Shown here piece after piece: positions 32,211 through 41,167 of a stretch of DNA of 64,000 nucleotides. Origin of the DNA: an uncultured Acidimicrobiales bacterium (GTDB lineage Bacteria; Actinomycetota; Acidimicrobiia; Acidimicrobiales; SHLQ01). Under the pieces are notes generated by a model, which ran no database searches, was not told the DNA's origin, and saw only the letters and a program-made list of their open reading frames with translations. The position numbers and the translations under genes are program-made. The stretch is taken from assembly GCA_938038785.1 (NCBI GenBank), contig CALHTB010000047.1, positions 1 through 64,000 on the forward strand, given 5' to 3'. Each line of letters opens with the position of its first letter. Position 1 is the first letter of the stretch.

Positions 32211-33617
32211 TTACTCGGCTGAGACCAGCACGCCTTCGAGTCCGCCGAGGTCGTAACCGGGGGCACCGTGCTCGGAGAGGTCGAGGCCCGCCAGCTCCTC
32301 TTCCTCGTTTACACGGAGGATTCCTGCGCCCTTGAGCGCACCGAAGAGCAGGCCAGAGGCGATCAGCACGAAGGCGGCGATGGCGACGCCACCGATGAGC
32401 TGATCGATGAGCAGGCCAGCGCCACCACCTGCAAACAAGCCCTCGAGCGAGCCGTCGACCGGCGATGACGACGTTGCGAACAACCCCGTTGCGATGAGGC
32501 CCCAGAAACCGGCGACCCCATGAACCGAGAATGCTCCGACCGGGTCGTCGATCTTTGCGCCTTCGACCATGCGGACCGACAAGACCACGATGACACCGGC
32601 AACAGCGCCGGTAATGACCGTTCCCACCGAGGTGAAGTTGCCAATACCCGAGCAAATAGCGACGAGGCCGGCGAGCAGTCCATTGCCCGCCATGCCAACG
32701 TCGGGCTTGCCCATGACGACCCATGAGGTGAGCATTGCGGTCGCCCCACCGGCAGCGCCAGCGAATGCGGTGAGAACTGCGATGTAAGGAACTGCCATGT
32801 CAGCTTGGAGCTGCGAGCCAGGGTTGAAGCCGAACCAGCCGACGAACAAGATAAATACACCGAGCATGGCGAGCGGGAAGCTGTGGCCGTTGATGGTGCG
32901 TGGCTTGCCGTCCGGACCGAACTTGCCAATGCGTGGGCCAAGAACGATCGCGCCCATCAGAGCGGCAAACCCACCGGTCATGTGCACAAGACCCGAACCT
33001 GCGAAGTCGACGAAGCCGAGCTGGTCGAGCCAGCCGCCGCCCCACTTCCAGTTGACGACGATCGGGTAGATGATCGCGGTGATCACGATCGAGTAGGCGA
33101 GGTACCCCTTGAACTGCGTCCGTCCCGCGACCGCACCTGACACGATGGTTGCAGCAGCGGCTGCGAATGCGGCCTGGAAGAGGAAGTCAACCGGAACAGC
33201 GAGCGGGTACTCACCAACGTCAGCAGGGTTGAGCGATGAGAGGCCGTCCACGCCGAAGATCCCCCAAGCGCCGGACGCGAAACCGAAGAAGTCGGCTCCG
33301 CTATACGCGATGTTCCACCCGATGAGGGCGAAGAGCAGGATGCCAACCGAAGCGTCCATCAAGTTCTTCATCATGATGTTTGCGGCGTTTTTCGCCTCGG
33401 TAAACCCTGCTTCAACCATGGCGAACCCGGCCTGCATGAACAGGACCAAGACGGCGGCCACGAAGATGAAGATGTTGTCGAGTACGACCATGTTGAGTAG
33501 ATCGTTGCCGGTTGCGGTGTCCCGGCCAATTTCGTCGATCGACTGTGCGCCGACCGGATCGGCAATGGCGAGAGCGGCCACTGCCAATGCTGCGCCTCCA
33601 ATGAGCTTGCGTTTCAT
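32211..33617 (-). CDS. amt: Ammonium transporter
   Basis: 468 residues from ATG 33617, which has an AGGAG ribosome site; the longer frame to 33749 lies in the leader. A cleavable signal (MKRKLIGGAALAVAALAIAD) precedes eleven membrane spans. Amt signatures are GFAMVEAGFTEAKNAANIMMKNLMD, DFAGSGLVHMTGGFAALMGA and the twin-His region GPRIGKFG...FSVHGVAGFWG. It is followed by a terminator. No glnK lies next to it. Five GAAAC/GTTTC elements lie 150-200 bp upstream. Confidence 0.95.
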   Translation of the reverse strand: MKRKLIGGAALAVAALAIADPVGAQSIDEIGRDTATGNDLLNMVVLDNIFIFVAAVLVLFMQAGFAMVEAGFTEAKNAANIMMKNLMDASVGILLFALIGWNIAYSGADFFGFASGAWGIFGVDGLSSLNPADVGEYPLAVPVDFLFQAAFAAAAATIVSGAVAGRTQFKGYLAYSIVITAIIYPIVVNWKWGGGWLDQLGFVDFAGSGLVHMTGGFAALMGAIVLGPRIGKFGPDGKPRTINGHSFPLAMLGVFILFVGWFGFNPGSQLQADMAVPYIAVLTAFAGAAGGATAMLTSWVVMGKPDVGMAGNGLLAGLVAICSGIGNFTSVGTVITGAVAGVIVVLSVRMVEGAKIDDPVGAFSVHGVAGFWGLIATGLFATSSSPVDGSLEGLFAGGGAGLLIDQLIGGVAIAAFVLIASGLLFGALKGAGILRVNEEEELAGLDLSEHGAPGYDLGGLEGVLVSAE

Positions 33618-33669
33618 TACTGTTTCTCCTCCGAGCGTGGATCTCGTCCGTCGAGATTCCAAATGGGGC

Positions 33670-33691
33670 GGCATCACGGCGCTGTGATGCC
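33670..33691 (-). promoter_or_regulatory. Inverted repeat in the amt leader
   Basis: GGCATCAC and GTGATGCC enclose a 6-nt spacer, 53 bp before the amt start codon. It is positioned as an operator near the promoter or a leader hairpin. Confidence 0.4.
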
Positions 33692-33766
33692 TGAGAAACA
33701 CTGTGGCGACCGGGCGGTGAAACCGTAAGGCCAGCGCGCCGCCGTTCACCGATGCGCAACACTCAC

Positions 33767-33818
33767 GAAACAGCGGAAACAGGCTCGAAACACTGCCGTT
33801 GTTTCGCCGTCACGAAAC
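33767..33818. promoter_or_regulatory. Cluster of GAAAC boxes upstream of amt, possible GlnR operator
   Basis: GAAAC occurs at 33767, 33776, 33787 and 33814, with an inverted GTTTC at 33801. The 33776 and 33787 boxes are 11 bp apart, the spacing of actinobacterial GlnR half-sites, which contain GAAAC. GlnR activates amt under nitrogen limitation in relatives. No glnR is in the window, so this is a candidate only. Confidence 0.4.
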
Positions 33819-33845
33819 ACCGCGACGTACGACAGCGGCAGAGGG

Positions 33846-34676
33846 TTAGAGGCCCCGGTTCACCTCGGGGAGGTCGTCGAACGTTGGCTCGCGTTTGTCC
33901 ATCTGTGCGGCGAACGACTCCATGATGTCGTTCGGCTGGAACATGCCGCTTTGCCACGCGGCCATGTACTGCAACGAGTCCGCTGTTGAGTGATCGCGGG
34001 TGTAGTTGATCATCTCTTTCGTGCCGTGAACTGCAAGCGGCGACTTCGATGCGATGCGCTGTGCGATCTCGAGCACGCCGTCCAACATGGTCTCGTGGTC
34101 GGCGTACACCTCGTTGACCAGACCCACCTCTTTTGCCCGAGCAGCCGACATGCGGTCACCGGTATAGGCCAGTTCCCGGCACACCCCTTCGGGGATCAGC
34201 TTTGGCAAACGCTGCAGCGTGCCCACGTCGGCGGTCATACCGATGTTGATCTCATGGATACAGAACCATGCGTCTTGCGTGGCGTAGCGCATGTCGCAGG
34301 CGGTGACCATGTCAACCGCACCGCCGACGACCCCGCCCTGCATTGCGGCGAGCACTGGCATCCGAGCCCGTTCGAATGCGGTGAAGGTGTCTTGCAGGTG
34401 CAGCACGTTGTAGCGAAAGTTGGAGCGGGCTCGACCCACGCCGCCATCGGCGAGCTCCCCACCGGTGAACACGCTGATGTCCATGCCTGCGCAGAAGTGC
34501 TTGCCGGTGGACGACACGACCATGGCCCGGGCTGCGCCTCGATCACTGATCTCGTCGACGAGCTGAGGCAACTCTCGCCAGAAATCTGGCGTCATCGTGT
34601 TCATCTCGGTCGGACGGTTCAGCACGACATGGGCAATGCCCTCAGATTCGGTGACGTCAAAACACTCGTTGCCCAT
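33846..34676 (-). CDS. Enoyl-CoA hydratase/isomerase family protein
   Basis: 276 residues from ATG 34676 (GAGGAAAA ribosome site; Met five codons upstream is less likely). The crotonase fold is marked by VVLNRPTEMNTM, SSTGKHFCAGMDI (oxyanion-hole loop), MQGGVVGGAVDMVTACDMRYA and PKLIPEGVCRELAYTGD. The position of the first catalytic Glu is Gly-Ala rich here and the second is retained as Glu, so it may act as an isomerase (dienoyl-CoA isomerase-like) rather than a hydratase. It is the last gene of a minus-strand run with the diiron protein. Confidence 0.88.
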   Translation of the reverse strand: MGNECFDVTESEGIAHVVLNRPTEMNTMTPDFWRELPQLVDEISDRGAARAMVVSSTGKHFCAGMDISVFTGGELADGGVGRARSNFRYNVLHLQDTFTAFERARMPVLAAMQGGVVGGAVDMVTACDMRYATQDAWFCIHEINIGMTADVGTLQRLPKLIPEGVCRELAYTGDRMSAARAKEVGLVNEVYADHETMLDGVLEIAQRIASKSPLAVHGTKEMINYTRDHSTADSLQYMAAWQSGMFQPNDIMESFAAQMDKREPTFDDLPEVNRGL

Positions 34677-34762
34677 TGTTTTCCTCGACACTTCCGGTCG
34701 AGATCCGAGTCAACGAACCCCAACACACACGCTTCCTGCACTCACCCAAACTGTAGCTAGCT

Positions 34763-35884
34763 CTAGCTAGCCAATGGCGCGTCATCGCCTTCGACGAGAT
34801 CGAAGCTGACGTACTCCTCGGTCGTGTCTTCGTGGTGCTCGTACTCGATGACACCGATGTCGGTGAACCTGTCGCGCAGCCACCCGTCGCCAGCGTCGAG
34901 CAAACCAAGCTTGCGACAGTTCGGCACGATCTTCGCGAACAGCAGCCGTTGAAATTCCTTCATCTCCCACGGCATGGCGAGCAAGTGACTAACCATGCCC
35001 CGCTGATCAACCCCAACTCGCTCCCACACCTCTTGGCGCATAAGCCGATCACGCATTCGAAGTGCTGCGTCAAAAGCAAACTCTTGACGTTCCCGAATTT
35101 CTGCCGATGACATGCCGTCGTACACCTCTTGCAGGCTGAGCACGCCGAACGCTACGTGGCGGGCTTCATCAGCCATCACATACCGCAGCATCTGCTTGAG
35201 CAGCGGCTCTTGCGTCGTTGAGTGCACGAGCCCGAAGGCAGCAAGGGCCAAACCTTCGACCATGATCTGCATGCCCAGGTAGGTCATGTCCCAGCGACTG
35301 TCATTGATGATGTCATCGAGCAACAAGCGCAGATGGGGGTTGATGGGATACGCCCCACCAAGCTTCTCACTGGTGTACCGACTGAATACCTCGACATGGC
35401 GAGCCTCGTCGACGACCTGGGTGGCGGCGTAGTACTTCGCATCGATCCACGGAACCGTTTCGACAATTTTCGCAGTGCACAGCAGCGCTCCCTGCTCTCC
35501 ATGCATGAACTGGCTGAGGCTCCAGCGGAACGACTCGATGTCGACCTCGTGGCGCTTCTCGTCGCTCATGCCGTAGCAGGGCGAATCGCGGTTTTCGTAG
35601 AAGTACGCCGTCTCAAACGGGTCGGTGAGTGGTTGGTAGTTGTCGAGGTCGACCTCGACGCTCCAGTCAAGATCGGTGCTGCCGTTCCATTGTGAGCGCT
35701 TTGCCTTCTCATAAAGCTTGTCGAGCGCCTCGCGCTGGCCCTTGCCGTAGTCCCAGGTGAAGAGCGCGTCGGCGTTGTCCTTTACGGCGTGGAGCACCTC
35801 GTCGGGGTCAACGTTCGACTTTGCGATCTCGAGGATCCGGTCTGGATCGTTGACGTCGATGGCGTGCGGGTCGGTGACAGTCAT
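34763..35884 (-). CDS. Ferritin-like diiron protein (R2/oxygenase type)
   Basis: 373 residues, helical. Diiron ligands appear as two E-x-x-H sets in four helices: E130 (FMHGEQGA), E160/H163 (VVDEARHVEVF), E210 (MVEGLAL) and E240/H243 (MADEARHVAFG). This is the ligand pattern of R2-like ferritin-superfamily oxidases. It is not a close match to ribonucleotide reductase R2, as no radical Tyr position is clear. A substrate oxygenase or desaturase is likely. The gene starts 8 bp after the TetR stop. Confidence 0.78.
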   Translation of the reverse strand: MTVTDPHAIDVNDPDRILEIAKSNVDPDEVLHAVKDNADALFTWDYGKGQREALDKLYEKAKRSQWNGSTDLDWSVEVDLDNYQPLTDPFETAYFYENRDSPCYGMSDEKRHEVDIESFRWSLSQFMHGEQGALLCTAKIVETVPWIDAKYYAATQVVDEARHVEVFSRYTSEKLGGAYPINPHLRLLLDDIINDSRWDMTYLGMQIMVEGLALAAFGLVHSTTQEPLLKQMLRYVMADEARHVAFGVLSLQEVYDGMSSAEIRERQEFAFDAALRMRDRLMRQEVWERVGVDQRGMVSHLLAMPWEMKEFQRLLFAKIVPNCRKLGLLDAGDGWLRDRFTDIGVIEYEHHEDTTEEYVSFDLVEGDDAPLAS

Positions 35885-35892
35885 GAGTCTCC

Positions 35893-36492
35893 TCAGTCAA
35901 AGTGGGCTGATAGTTCTGGGCTGGCCGAGCCAACGACTCGGGTGATGACGTCGGTCCAGTCATCGGGGTTGGGTTGTTCTCGTCCAATGAGCTGCCCCAT
36001 GCCCATTCCCAAGCCAACCGCCAGCGCAAACTGTGCGATGGCCAGCGTGCTGAGGGATCGGTCAATATGACCGTCGGCTTTGGCTTGCTCGACCGCTTTG
36101 GTGATGCGGCCTTCCTCTTCTTCGAACGAGCGGCGAATCATGTCGGCGAGTTCGGGGTCGCGGCGGGTGGCAACGACGGCTTCTGCGAGTAGCCACGTGG
36201 CTGAGTCAGCTGGATCGAGTAGGTGCTCGCCGAGCGCTGACAACAGTTCGGTTCCGCCAGCAGGAGCCTCGGGCAACGCCCGTTCGAAGCTTGCGGCGAG
36301 GTGGTTGCCGAGCGCATCAGCCATCAGGTCGGCTTTGCCTCGGTAGCGACTGTAAATAGCACCCGTGGTGACGCCAGCACGACGCGCAATGGCAGCGACG
36401 GTGGCGCGGTCATAGCCACATTCAGCAAAGACTTCGACGGCCGCAGCCACAAGTCGATCACCAATATCGCCGTTCGGCGTGTCCGTGGTCAC
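35893..36492 (-). CDS. TetR-family transcriptional regulator
   Basis: 199 residues. The N-terminal helix-turn-helix reads RLVAAAVEVFAECGYDRATVAAIARRAGVTTGAIYSRYRGKADL, in TetR order; the rest is a helical ligand domain. The start is GTG. A palindrome ATAATA-N5-TATTAT lies directly upstream (36499-36515) and may be its own operator. It sits between the exporter genes upstream and the diiron-protein gene 8 bp downstream on the same strand, so either may be its target. Confidence 0.9.
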   Translation of the reverse strand: MTTDTPNGDIGDRLVAAAVEVFAECGYDRATVAAIARRAGVTTGAIYSRYRGKADLMADALGNHLAASFERALPEAPAGGTELLSALGEHLLDPADSATWLLAEAVVATRRDPELADMIRRSFEEEEGRITKAVEQAKADGHIDRSLSTLAIAQFALAVGLGMGMGQLIGREQPNPDDWTDVITRVVGSASPELSAHFD

Positions 36493-36498
36493 ACCCTC

Positions 36499-36515
36499 AT
36501 AATAACGAGTATTAT
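36499..36515. promoter_or_regulatory. Palindromic operator candidate for the TetR gene
   Basis: ATAATAACGAGTATTAT is an inverted repeat of 6 bp with a 5-bp spacer, 7 bp upstream of the TetR start. It is also AT-rich enough to hold a -10 box. Autorepression by binding here is plausible. Confidence 0.5.
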
Positions 36516-36531
36516 CGAGACTGCAAGATCC

Positions 36532-38316
36532 TCACTGGCCGGTCCATGTGGCGAACATTTCGGCATAGGTCCCGCCAGCTGCGACGAGCTCATCGTGCGG
36601 GCCGTGCTCAACGAGCTCGCCGGCGGCAAATACCAGCACAACATCTGCGGCCTCGGCGGTCGACAATCGATGCGCGATCGAAACGATCGTTCGGCCTTCG
36701 GCAAGGCGGTCGAGCGCACGGGTGAGCTGAAGGTCGGTCTGCGGGTCCACCGACGACGTGGCTTCGTCGAGAATGAGCACACCCGGGTCGGCCACCGCCG
36801 CACGGGCGAAACTGACGAGCTGGCGCTCCCCGACGGACAACGACGACCCACGCTCGCCGACGGGAGTATCCAGCCCCTGAGGCAAACCCTCGACCCAGGC
36901 TTCGAGCCCCAAGAGCGAAATGGCATTCTCAATCTCGGCCTGGGTGGCACCGGCACGACCATTCGCGATGTTCTTGCGAATCGACGCGTCAAACAGGAAG
37001 CCGTCTTGCGGCACCATTCGGATCGCGGATTGCCGTGCATCGACATTCACCGAGTCGAGCGCCACTCCCCCGATGAGCACCTGACCATCGATTGGGTCGG
37101 CCAGACGGCAGAGCAACCGGCCGAACGTGCTCTTGCCCGAACCCGTCTCGCCAACGATCGCTATGCGACTTCCCGAATCGAGCGCCACCGACACGTCGCG
37201 AAGAATGGGTATGCCGTCGCCGTAGTCGAAGTTGACCCCGCTGGCCTCAATCGATAGTGGGCCCGACGGCAGGACGGTGCCTTCGGTGGGGTCGAGGTTG
37301 TCGATTGGTTCGTCGAGCAGATCGAGCACCTTGCGCCAGCCCGCAATTGCTTCTTGGGCATTGTTGATCGATTCGCCGAGCTCGGCGATCGGGCTGAAGA
37401 GCAGCGTGATGAGCAACATGATCGCGACCAGCGCACCCGCCGACAGGTCGAATGCCTCGCGTTGGGTGATGCCGACGATGAGCACGATGGCCATCATGAC
37501 GGTGCCGATGAGGTCGCCGACGACAAAAACGCCCGACATATACAAGTTCGCTCGCAGGCCGGTTTCATACCGCCGGCTCGACGCCCGCTCAAGCCGGGCG
37601 AGCGTCCGGTCTTGCGCGTCGTAGGCACGGACAACTTCAGCGCCGGTAAGTGCTTCGTTGAAGGTGCCGAGCAAGTCGCCAATGGCCGACCGACGCTCGT
37701 CGTGGGCCTCGGCCATTCGGGAGCGCACCCACCGGAGAACGAAGTACACCGGAGCAAAGGAGAGCAGGCCGACGAGCGCGAGCTGCCACGAGTAGAACCC
37801 AATGGCCACAAACACGCCAACTACAACGACCGGCTCGACAACCCATGCGAACAAACCCCACTCGACGAATCGAGAAAGCGCGTCCACGTCGCTCGTTACC
37901 CGGCTGATCATGACCCCGGTTGCTTGCTCGTTGTGCACAGCGAGGCTCTGGCGATGCACGTGATCGAACGCCTTCACCCGAAGCTCACGAAGTGCAGCCT
38001 CGGCCCGGCTGATGAGTTGACGACGGGCAATGACCGACAGAACCTGGGTGAGGGCTACCAAGACCACACCGATGATGACCAGTCGGGTTACCTCGTCGAT
38101 GTCGACCTCGCCGGTCGTCAAGCCTCCCCGGTCCAGCGCCAACTGCAAGATGATAGGCACGGCGATCTGGCCGGCTGCGACAGCAACGCCGATGAGCGCT
38201 GTGGCCGCGAGGCCTCGTACTAACCCCGGGGTCGTGCGGATGCCGCGGCGAAGGACATCGAGAGAGCTCGATGTCTGTTGAGGTGCCTGCGGATCCACTG
38301 TCTGTGATTCAGCCAT
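36532..38316 (-). CDS. ABC exporter half-transporter (heterodimer subunit 2)
   Basis: 594 residues from ATG 38316, which has a GAGG site and overlaps the upstream gene by 8 bp. Six membrane helices (about 30-310) are fused to an ATPase domain with Walker A GETGSGKST, signature LSVGERQLVSFARA and Walker B LILDEATSSVD. The signature has LSVGE instead of LSGGQ, so one of the two ATP sites is probably degenerate, as in many heterodimeric multidrug or lipid exporters. The substrate is unknown. TetR follows 40 bp downstream. Confidence 0.9.
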   Translation of the reverse strand: MAESQTVDPQAPQQTSSSLDVLRRGIRTTPGLVRGLAATALIGVAVAAGQIAVPIILQLALDRGGLTTGEVDIDEVTRLVIIGVVLVALTQVLSVIARRQLISRAEAALRELRVKAFDHVHRQSLAVHNEQATGVMISRVTSDVDALSRFVEWGLFAWVVEPVVVVGVFVAIGFYSWQLALVGLLSFAPVYFVLRWVRSRMAEAHDERRSAIGDLLGTFNEALTGAEVVRAYDAQDRTLARLERASSRRYETGLRANLYMSGVFVVGDLIGTVMMAIVLIVGITQREAFDLSAGALVAIMLLITLLFSPIAELGESINNAQEAIAGWRKVLDLLDEPIDNLDPTEGTVLPSGPLSIEASGVNFDYGDGIPILRDVSVALDSGSRIAIVGETGSGKSTFGRLLCRLADPIDGQVLIGGVALDSVNVDARQSAIRMVPQDGFLFDASIRKNIANGRAGATQAEIENAISLLGLEAWVEGLPQGLDTPVGERGSSLSVGERQLVSFARAAVADPGVLILDEATSSVDPQTDLQLTRALDRLAEGRTIVSIAHRLSTAEAADVVLVFAAGELVEHGPHDELVAAGGTYAEMFATWTGQ

Positions 38317-40102
38317 CAGCAACCTCGGCGTAGGCCATCACCAAATTCCGGTAGTCGGGGTCCTCGAGCAACTCGCTGTGCGTGCCGACGCGTGCAATAC
38401 GTCCGTCGACCAAGTGGACCACTCTGTCGGCGAGCTCGATCGTGGCGAGACGGTTAGCCACGATGATCATCGTGGCCTCACTCGCCCCACGCAGATGGGA
38501 CAGAAGCTGTTGCTCGACGACGGTGTCAACCGCCGAGGTGGCGTCGTCGAGAATGATGAGCCCGGCGTCGCGCACCAGAGCGCGCGCCAAGGCGATCCGC
38601 TGGCGTTGGCCTCCCGACACCGTGACCCCCCGTTCGCCCACAACCGTGTCGTACCCGTCGGCCAGCGAGTTGATCCACTCGTCGATCGTGGCGATCTTGG
38701 CCGCCATCGACACTTCCTCGTGCGATCGATCGTTATCGAGGTCGATATTTGCCCGGATTGACTCGGCAAAGAGGAACGCCTCTTGAAACACATATGCGAT
38801 TGCCTTGGCGCGCTGGTCCGGCGAGAGGTCGCTGAGCCGCGCCCCACCGACGTAGACCTGATCGTCGACATCGTCGAGGACACCGCCAATCGCTGCGCAC
38901 AGAGTGCTCTTGCCCGAACCTGTCGACCCGACCACGGCCAACATCTCGCCTGGCTCGACCACAAGAGAAATGTCATCGAGCACCAATTCGCCAGGCGCTG
39001 TGTCGACACTTGGCCACGCGAAGCTCAGGGCATCAATGACCACGCCAAGAGCACCATCTGGCAACGCAACGCCGCTGGGCTGGGCTGGATACGTCGCCTC
39101 GACGACCGGACGTAGACGGTTCCACGCCACCACCGACGGGATGAGACTCTCGAGAAGAAAGCCAAACACGAGCATGGGAATGGTGAGCGCTCCGAATAGC
39201 GCGGCCACCTCGACGATGTTTCCAGGCGACATCTCGCCGGCTTGAATCCGATATGCGCCCATCAGCAGCACCGCGAAGACCGCGAACTGGGTGATCGAGT
39301 CTCGGAAGATGCCCATCCAGGCCTGAATGAAGCCGACGTTCTGTCGATAGGCCCGAAGTTGATCAGCAGCTTCGTCGAATCGGGCCACCTCTGCCTCGCG
39401 CCGTCCGAGTGTCTTGACGATCAGCGCTCCCTCAAAGCTCTCGTGCGCGATGCCAGCCACGGTGGCAACTTGCGCCTGGCTCTTGGCCAGGGGCTTCTCA
39501 ACGATCTTGGAATAGATGCTGTTGATCAGGGTCATGGTCGGAAACAGGATCAGCGCGATAAGCGCGATCTGCGGGTCGATCATGTACAGCCGGGTGCCGC
39601 TAAAGATGGCGAGAAAGAGCACGCCGAAACTGAACGGCAGCGGGTGCAGCGAATGCACCAAGGTGTGCGTGTCGGAATCGACGTGGGCGATAAGTCGGCC
39701 GGTCGAGAACCTGCGCAACCACGACATTGGCTGCGACAGATATTGCTCGGCCAAGTCATCTCGAACGGTGCGCTCGACGAGCTCGGAGGTCATACCGGCG
39801 TAGTAACGCCGCACCACCACTCCAATGGCACGGATGATGGCCAACAGCACAATGGCAAGACCAGCAGTGCCGACCCCGGCGGCAACGGCGCTCTCGTCGA
39901 ACGTGTCGATAATGACCCGGTCGGTTACCCAGCCGAGGATGCTGGCCGACGCAACGGTGCCCGCGGCGAAAACGCCTGCACCAAAAACCGACACGGCAAA
40001 AGGTATCCAGTGAGGCCGAACCAAGTTGTAGACCAGCCGAAACCCCGCCCGCGCCGTAGCCCGAGTGTCATCGATAGCGACCGCGCTGTCGCCCTCGCCC
40101 AT
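38309..40102 (-). CDS. ABC exporter half-transporter (heterodimer subunit 1)
   Basis: 597 residues. Same architecture as its downstream partner: six membrane helices, then an ATPase with Walker A GSTGSGKST, canonical signature [15 protein letters not shown] and Walker B LIILDDATSAVD, where the catalytic Glu is Asp. The non-canonical residues in the two subunits (Asp here, altered signature in the partner) fit an asymmetric heterodimer. It is the first gene of the exporter-TetR-diiron-hydratase run. Confidence 0.9.
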   Translation of the reverse strand: MGEGDSAVAIDDTRATARAGFRLVYNLVRPHWIPFAVSVFGAGVFAAGTVASASILGWVTDRVIIDTFDESAVAAGVGTAGLAIVLLAIIRAIGVVVRRYYAGMTSELVERTVRDDLAEQYLSQPMSWLRRFSTGRLIAHVDSDTHTLVHSLHPLPFSFGVLFLAIFSGTRLYMIDPQIALIALILFPTMTLINSIYSKIVEKPLAKSQAQVATVAGIAHESFEGALIVKTLGRREAEVARFDEAADQLRAYRQNVGFIQAWMGIFRDSITQFAVFAVLLMGAYRIQAGEMSPGNIVEVAALFGALTIPMLVFGFLLESLIPSVVAWNRLRPVVEATYPAQPSGVALPDGALGVVIDALSFAWPSVDTAPGELVLDDISLVVEPGEMLAVVGSTGSGKSTLCAAIGGVLDDVDDQVYVGGARLSDLSPDQRAKAIAYVFQEAFLFAESIRANIDLDNDRSHEEVSMAAKIATIDEWINSLADGYDTVVGERGVTVSGGQRQRIALARALVRDAGLIILDDATSAVDTVVEQQLLSHLRGASEATMIIVANRLATIELADRVVHLVDGRIARVGTHSELLEDPDYRNLVMAYAEVADG

Positions 40103-40183
40103 GTGGTCTCCCGTCCAACTACGCCGAAGGTCAACCTAGCGGTACCCCAGAAGCAATCCATCGCGCCCCAGAGGGCCCAACCA

Positions 40184-40253
40184 GCGCTGCGACCCTTCGG
40201 GGCTACCCCGCGCTGCGACCCTTCGGGGCTACCCCGCGCTGCGACCCTTCGGG
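40184..40253. repeat. 26-bp tandem repeat across the stop codon of the oligopeptide permease gene
   Basis: Almost three copies of a 26-bp unit (GCGCTGCGACCCTTCGGGGC and six more bases) lie at 40184, 40210 and 40236. The last unit encodes the end of the permease (PKGRSAG); the others lie past its TAG. Each unit has a CCC-TTCG-GGG mini-hairpin. Confidence 0.85.
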
Positions 40254-41167
40254 TCCAGTGCATCGCGGAGGCCGTCGCCAATGAAGTTGACGCTAAAGAC
40301 CGTTGCCGACAACAACGCACCTGGACCTACGAGCAGCCAAATGTTCAACGAGATGCGGTTTCGCGCATCGTTGAGCAAGCTGCCCCACGTCGGAACGTCG
40401 ATCGGAAAACCGAGGCCGAGGAACGACACCGCTGATTCGGTGATGATCGCAATGGCGATGCCGAGCGACGCCGCCACGATCACGGGACTTAACACGTTCG
40501 GAAGAACGTGCCGGGTGACAATGCGACGAGGTTTCGTACCCACGCTGCGACTAGCGAGGATGAACTCTTCCTCTTTGACCGATAGCACCTCGCCGCGAAC
40601 GATTCGGGCCGTCGACATCCAGCTCGTTCCACCCACGATCGAGATCATGAGCACGAAGGTGCCCAAACCCAGACCCAGCCGTTCTTGGATCGGGTCTCGG
40701 AACAGCACAATCACAACCAGCAGAACCGGCAGCAGCGGCATCGACAAGAACAGGTCGGTGATCCACATGAGGATCCAGTCGAGCTTCTTGAAGTAACCAG
40801 CAAGTACACCGACGAGCACGCCCAGGACGATCGAAACCGCCATCGCTACAAAGCCGACCAGTAGTGAAATGCGGCCAGCAACGAGCGTGCGGGTGAATGC
40901 ATCCCGGCCAAGGTTGTCGGTGCCCATGATGTGGGGCCATTCGGGGCTCTTGTTGGCGTTCACCACATCGGGTGTGCGGATGTCGAATGGCAACAAGAAC
41001 GGCCCAACGAAGCACGCAAAGGTGATGAGCACGAGGACGATGATTCCGGTCATTGCCCCCTTGTGTTTACGGAATTGGCGCCATACGTCGGACTTGAGCG
41101 AGCGGAACTCGCCCATGTCCTCGAGCGGATCGACCGCATCGTGCGGGCCCTTCGCAACATCAGTCAT
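40229..41167 (-). CDS. Oligopeptide-type ABC importer permease (OppC/DppC-like)
   Basis: 312 residues. Six membrane spans. The DppC-type N-terminal segment (WRQFRKHKGAMTGIIVLVLITF) and HIMGTDNLGRDAFTR precede the EAA loop AIASRSVGTKPRRIVTRHVLPNV-type segment (here LASRSVGTKPRRIVTRHVLP). The normal end DALDP is followed by KGRSAG encoded by the tandem repeat, probably a shifted stop. It overlaps the OppB-like gene by 8 bp. Confidence 0.93.
   Translation of the reverse strand: MTDVAKGPHDAVDPLEDMGEFRSLKSDVWRQFRKHKGAMTGIIVLVLITFACFVGPFLLPFDIRTPDVVNANKSPEWPHIMGTDNLGRDAFTRTLVAGRISLLVGFVAMAVSIVLGVLVGVLAGYFKKLDWILMWITDLFLSMPLLPVLLVVIVLFRDPIQERLGLGLGTFVLMISIVGGTSWMSTARIVRGEVLSVKEEEFILASRSVGTKPRRIVTRHVLPNVLSPVIVAASLGIAIAIITESAVSFLGLGFPIDVPTWGSLLNDARNRISLNIWLLVGPGALLSATVFSVNFIGDGLRDALDPKGRSAG

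Noticed and set aside
40184-40253. CRISPR array
   Set aside because: Units are contiguous with no spacers, and no cas genes are nearby; it is a simple tandem repeat.
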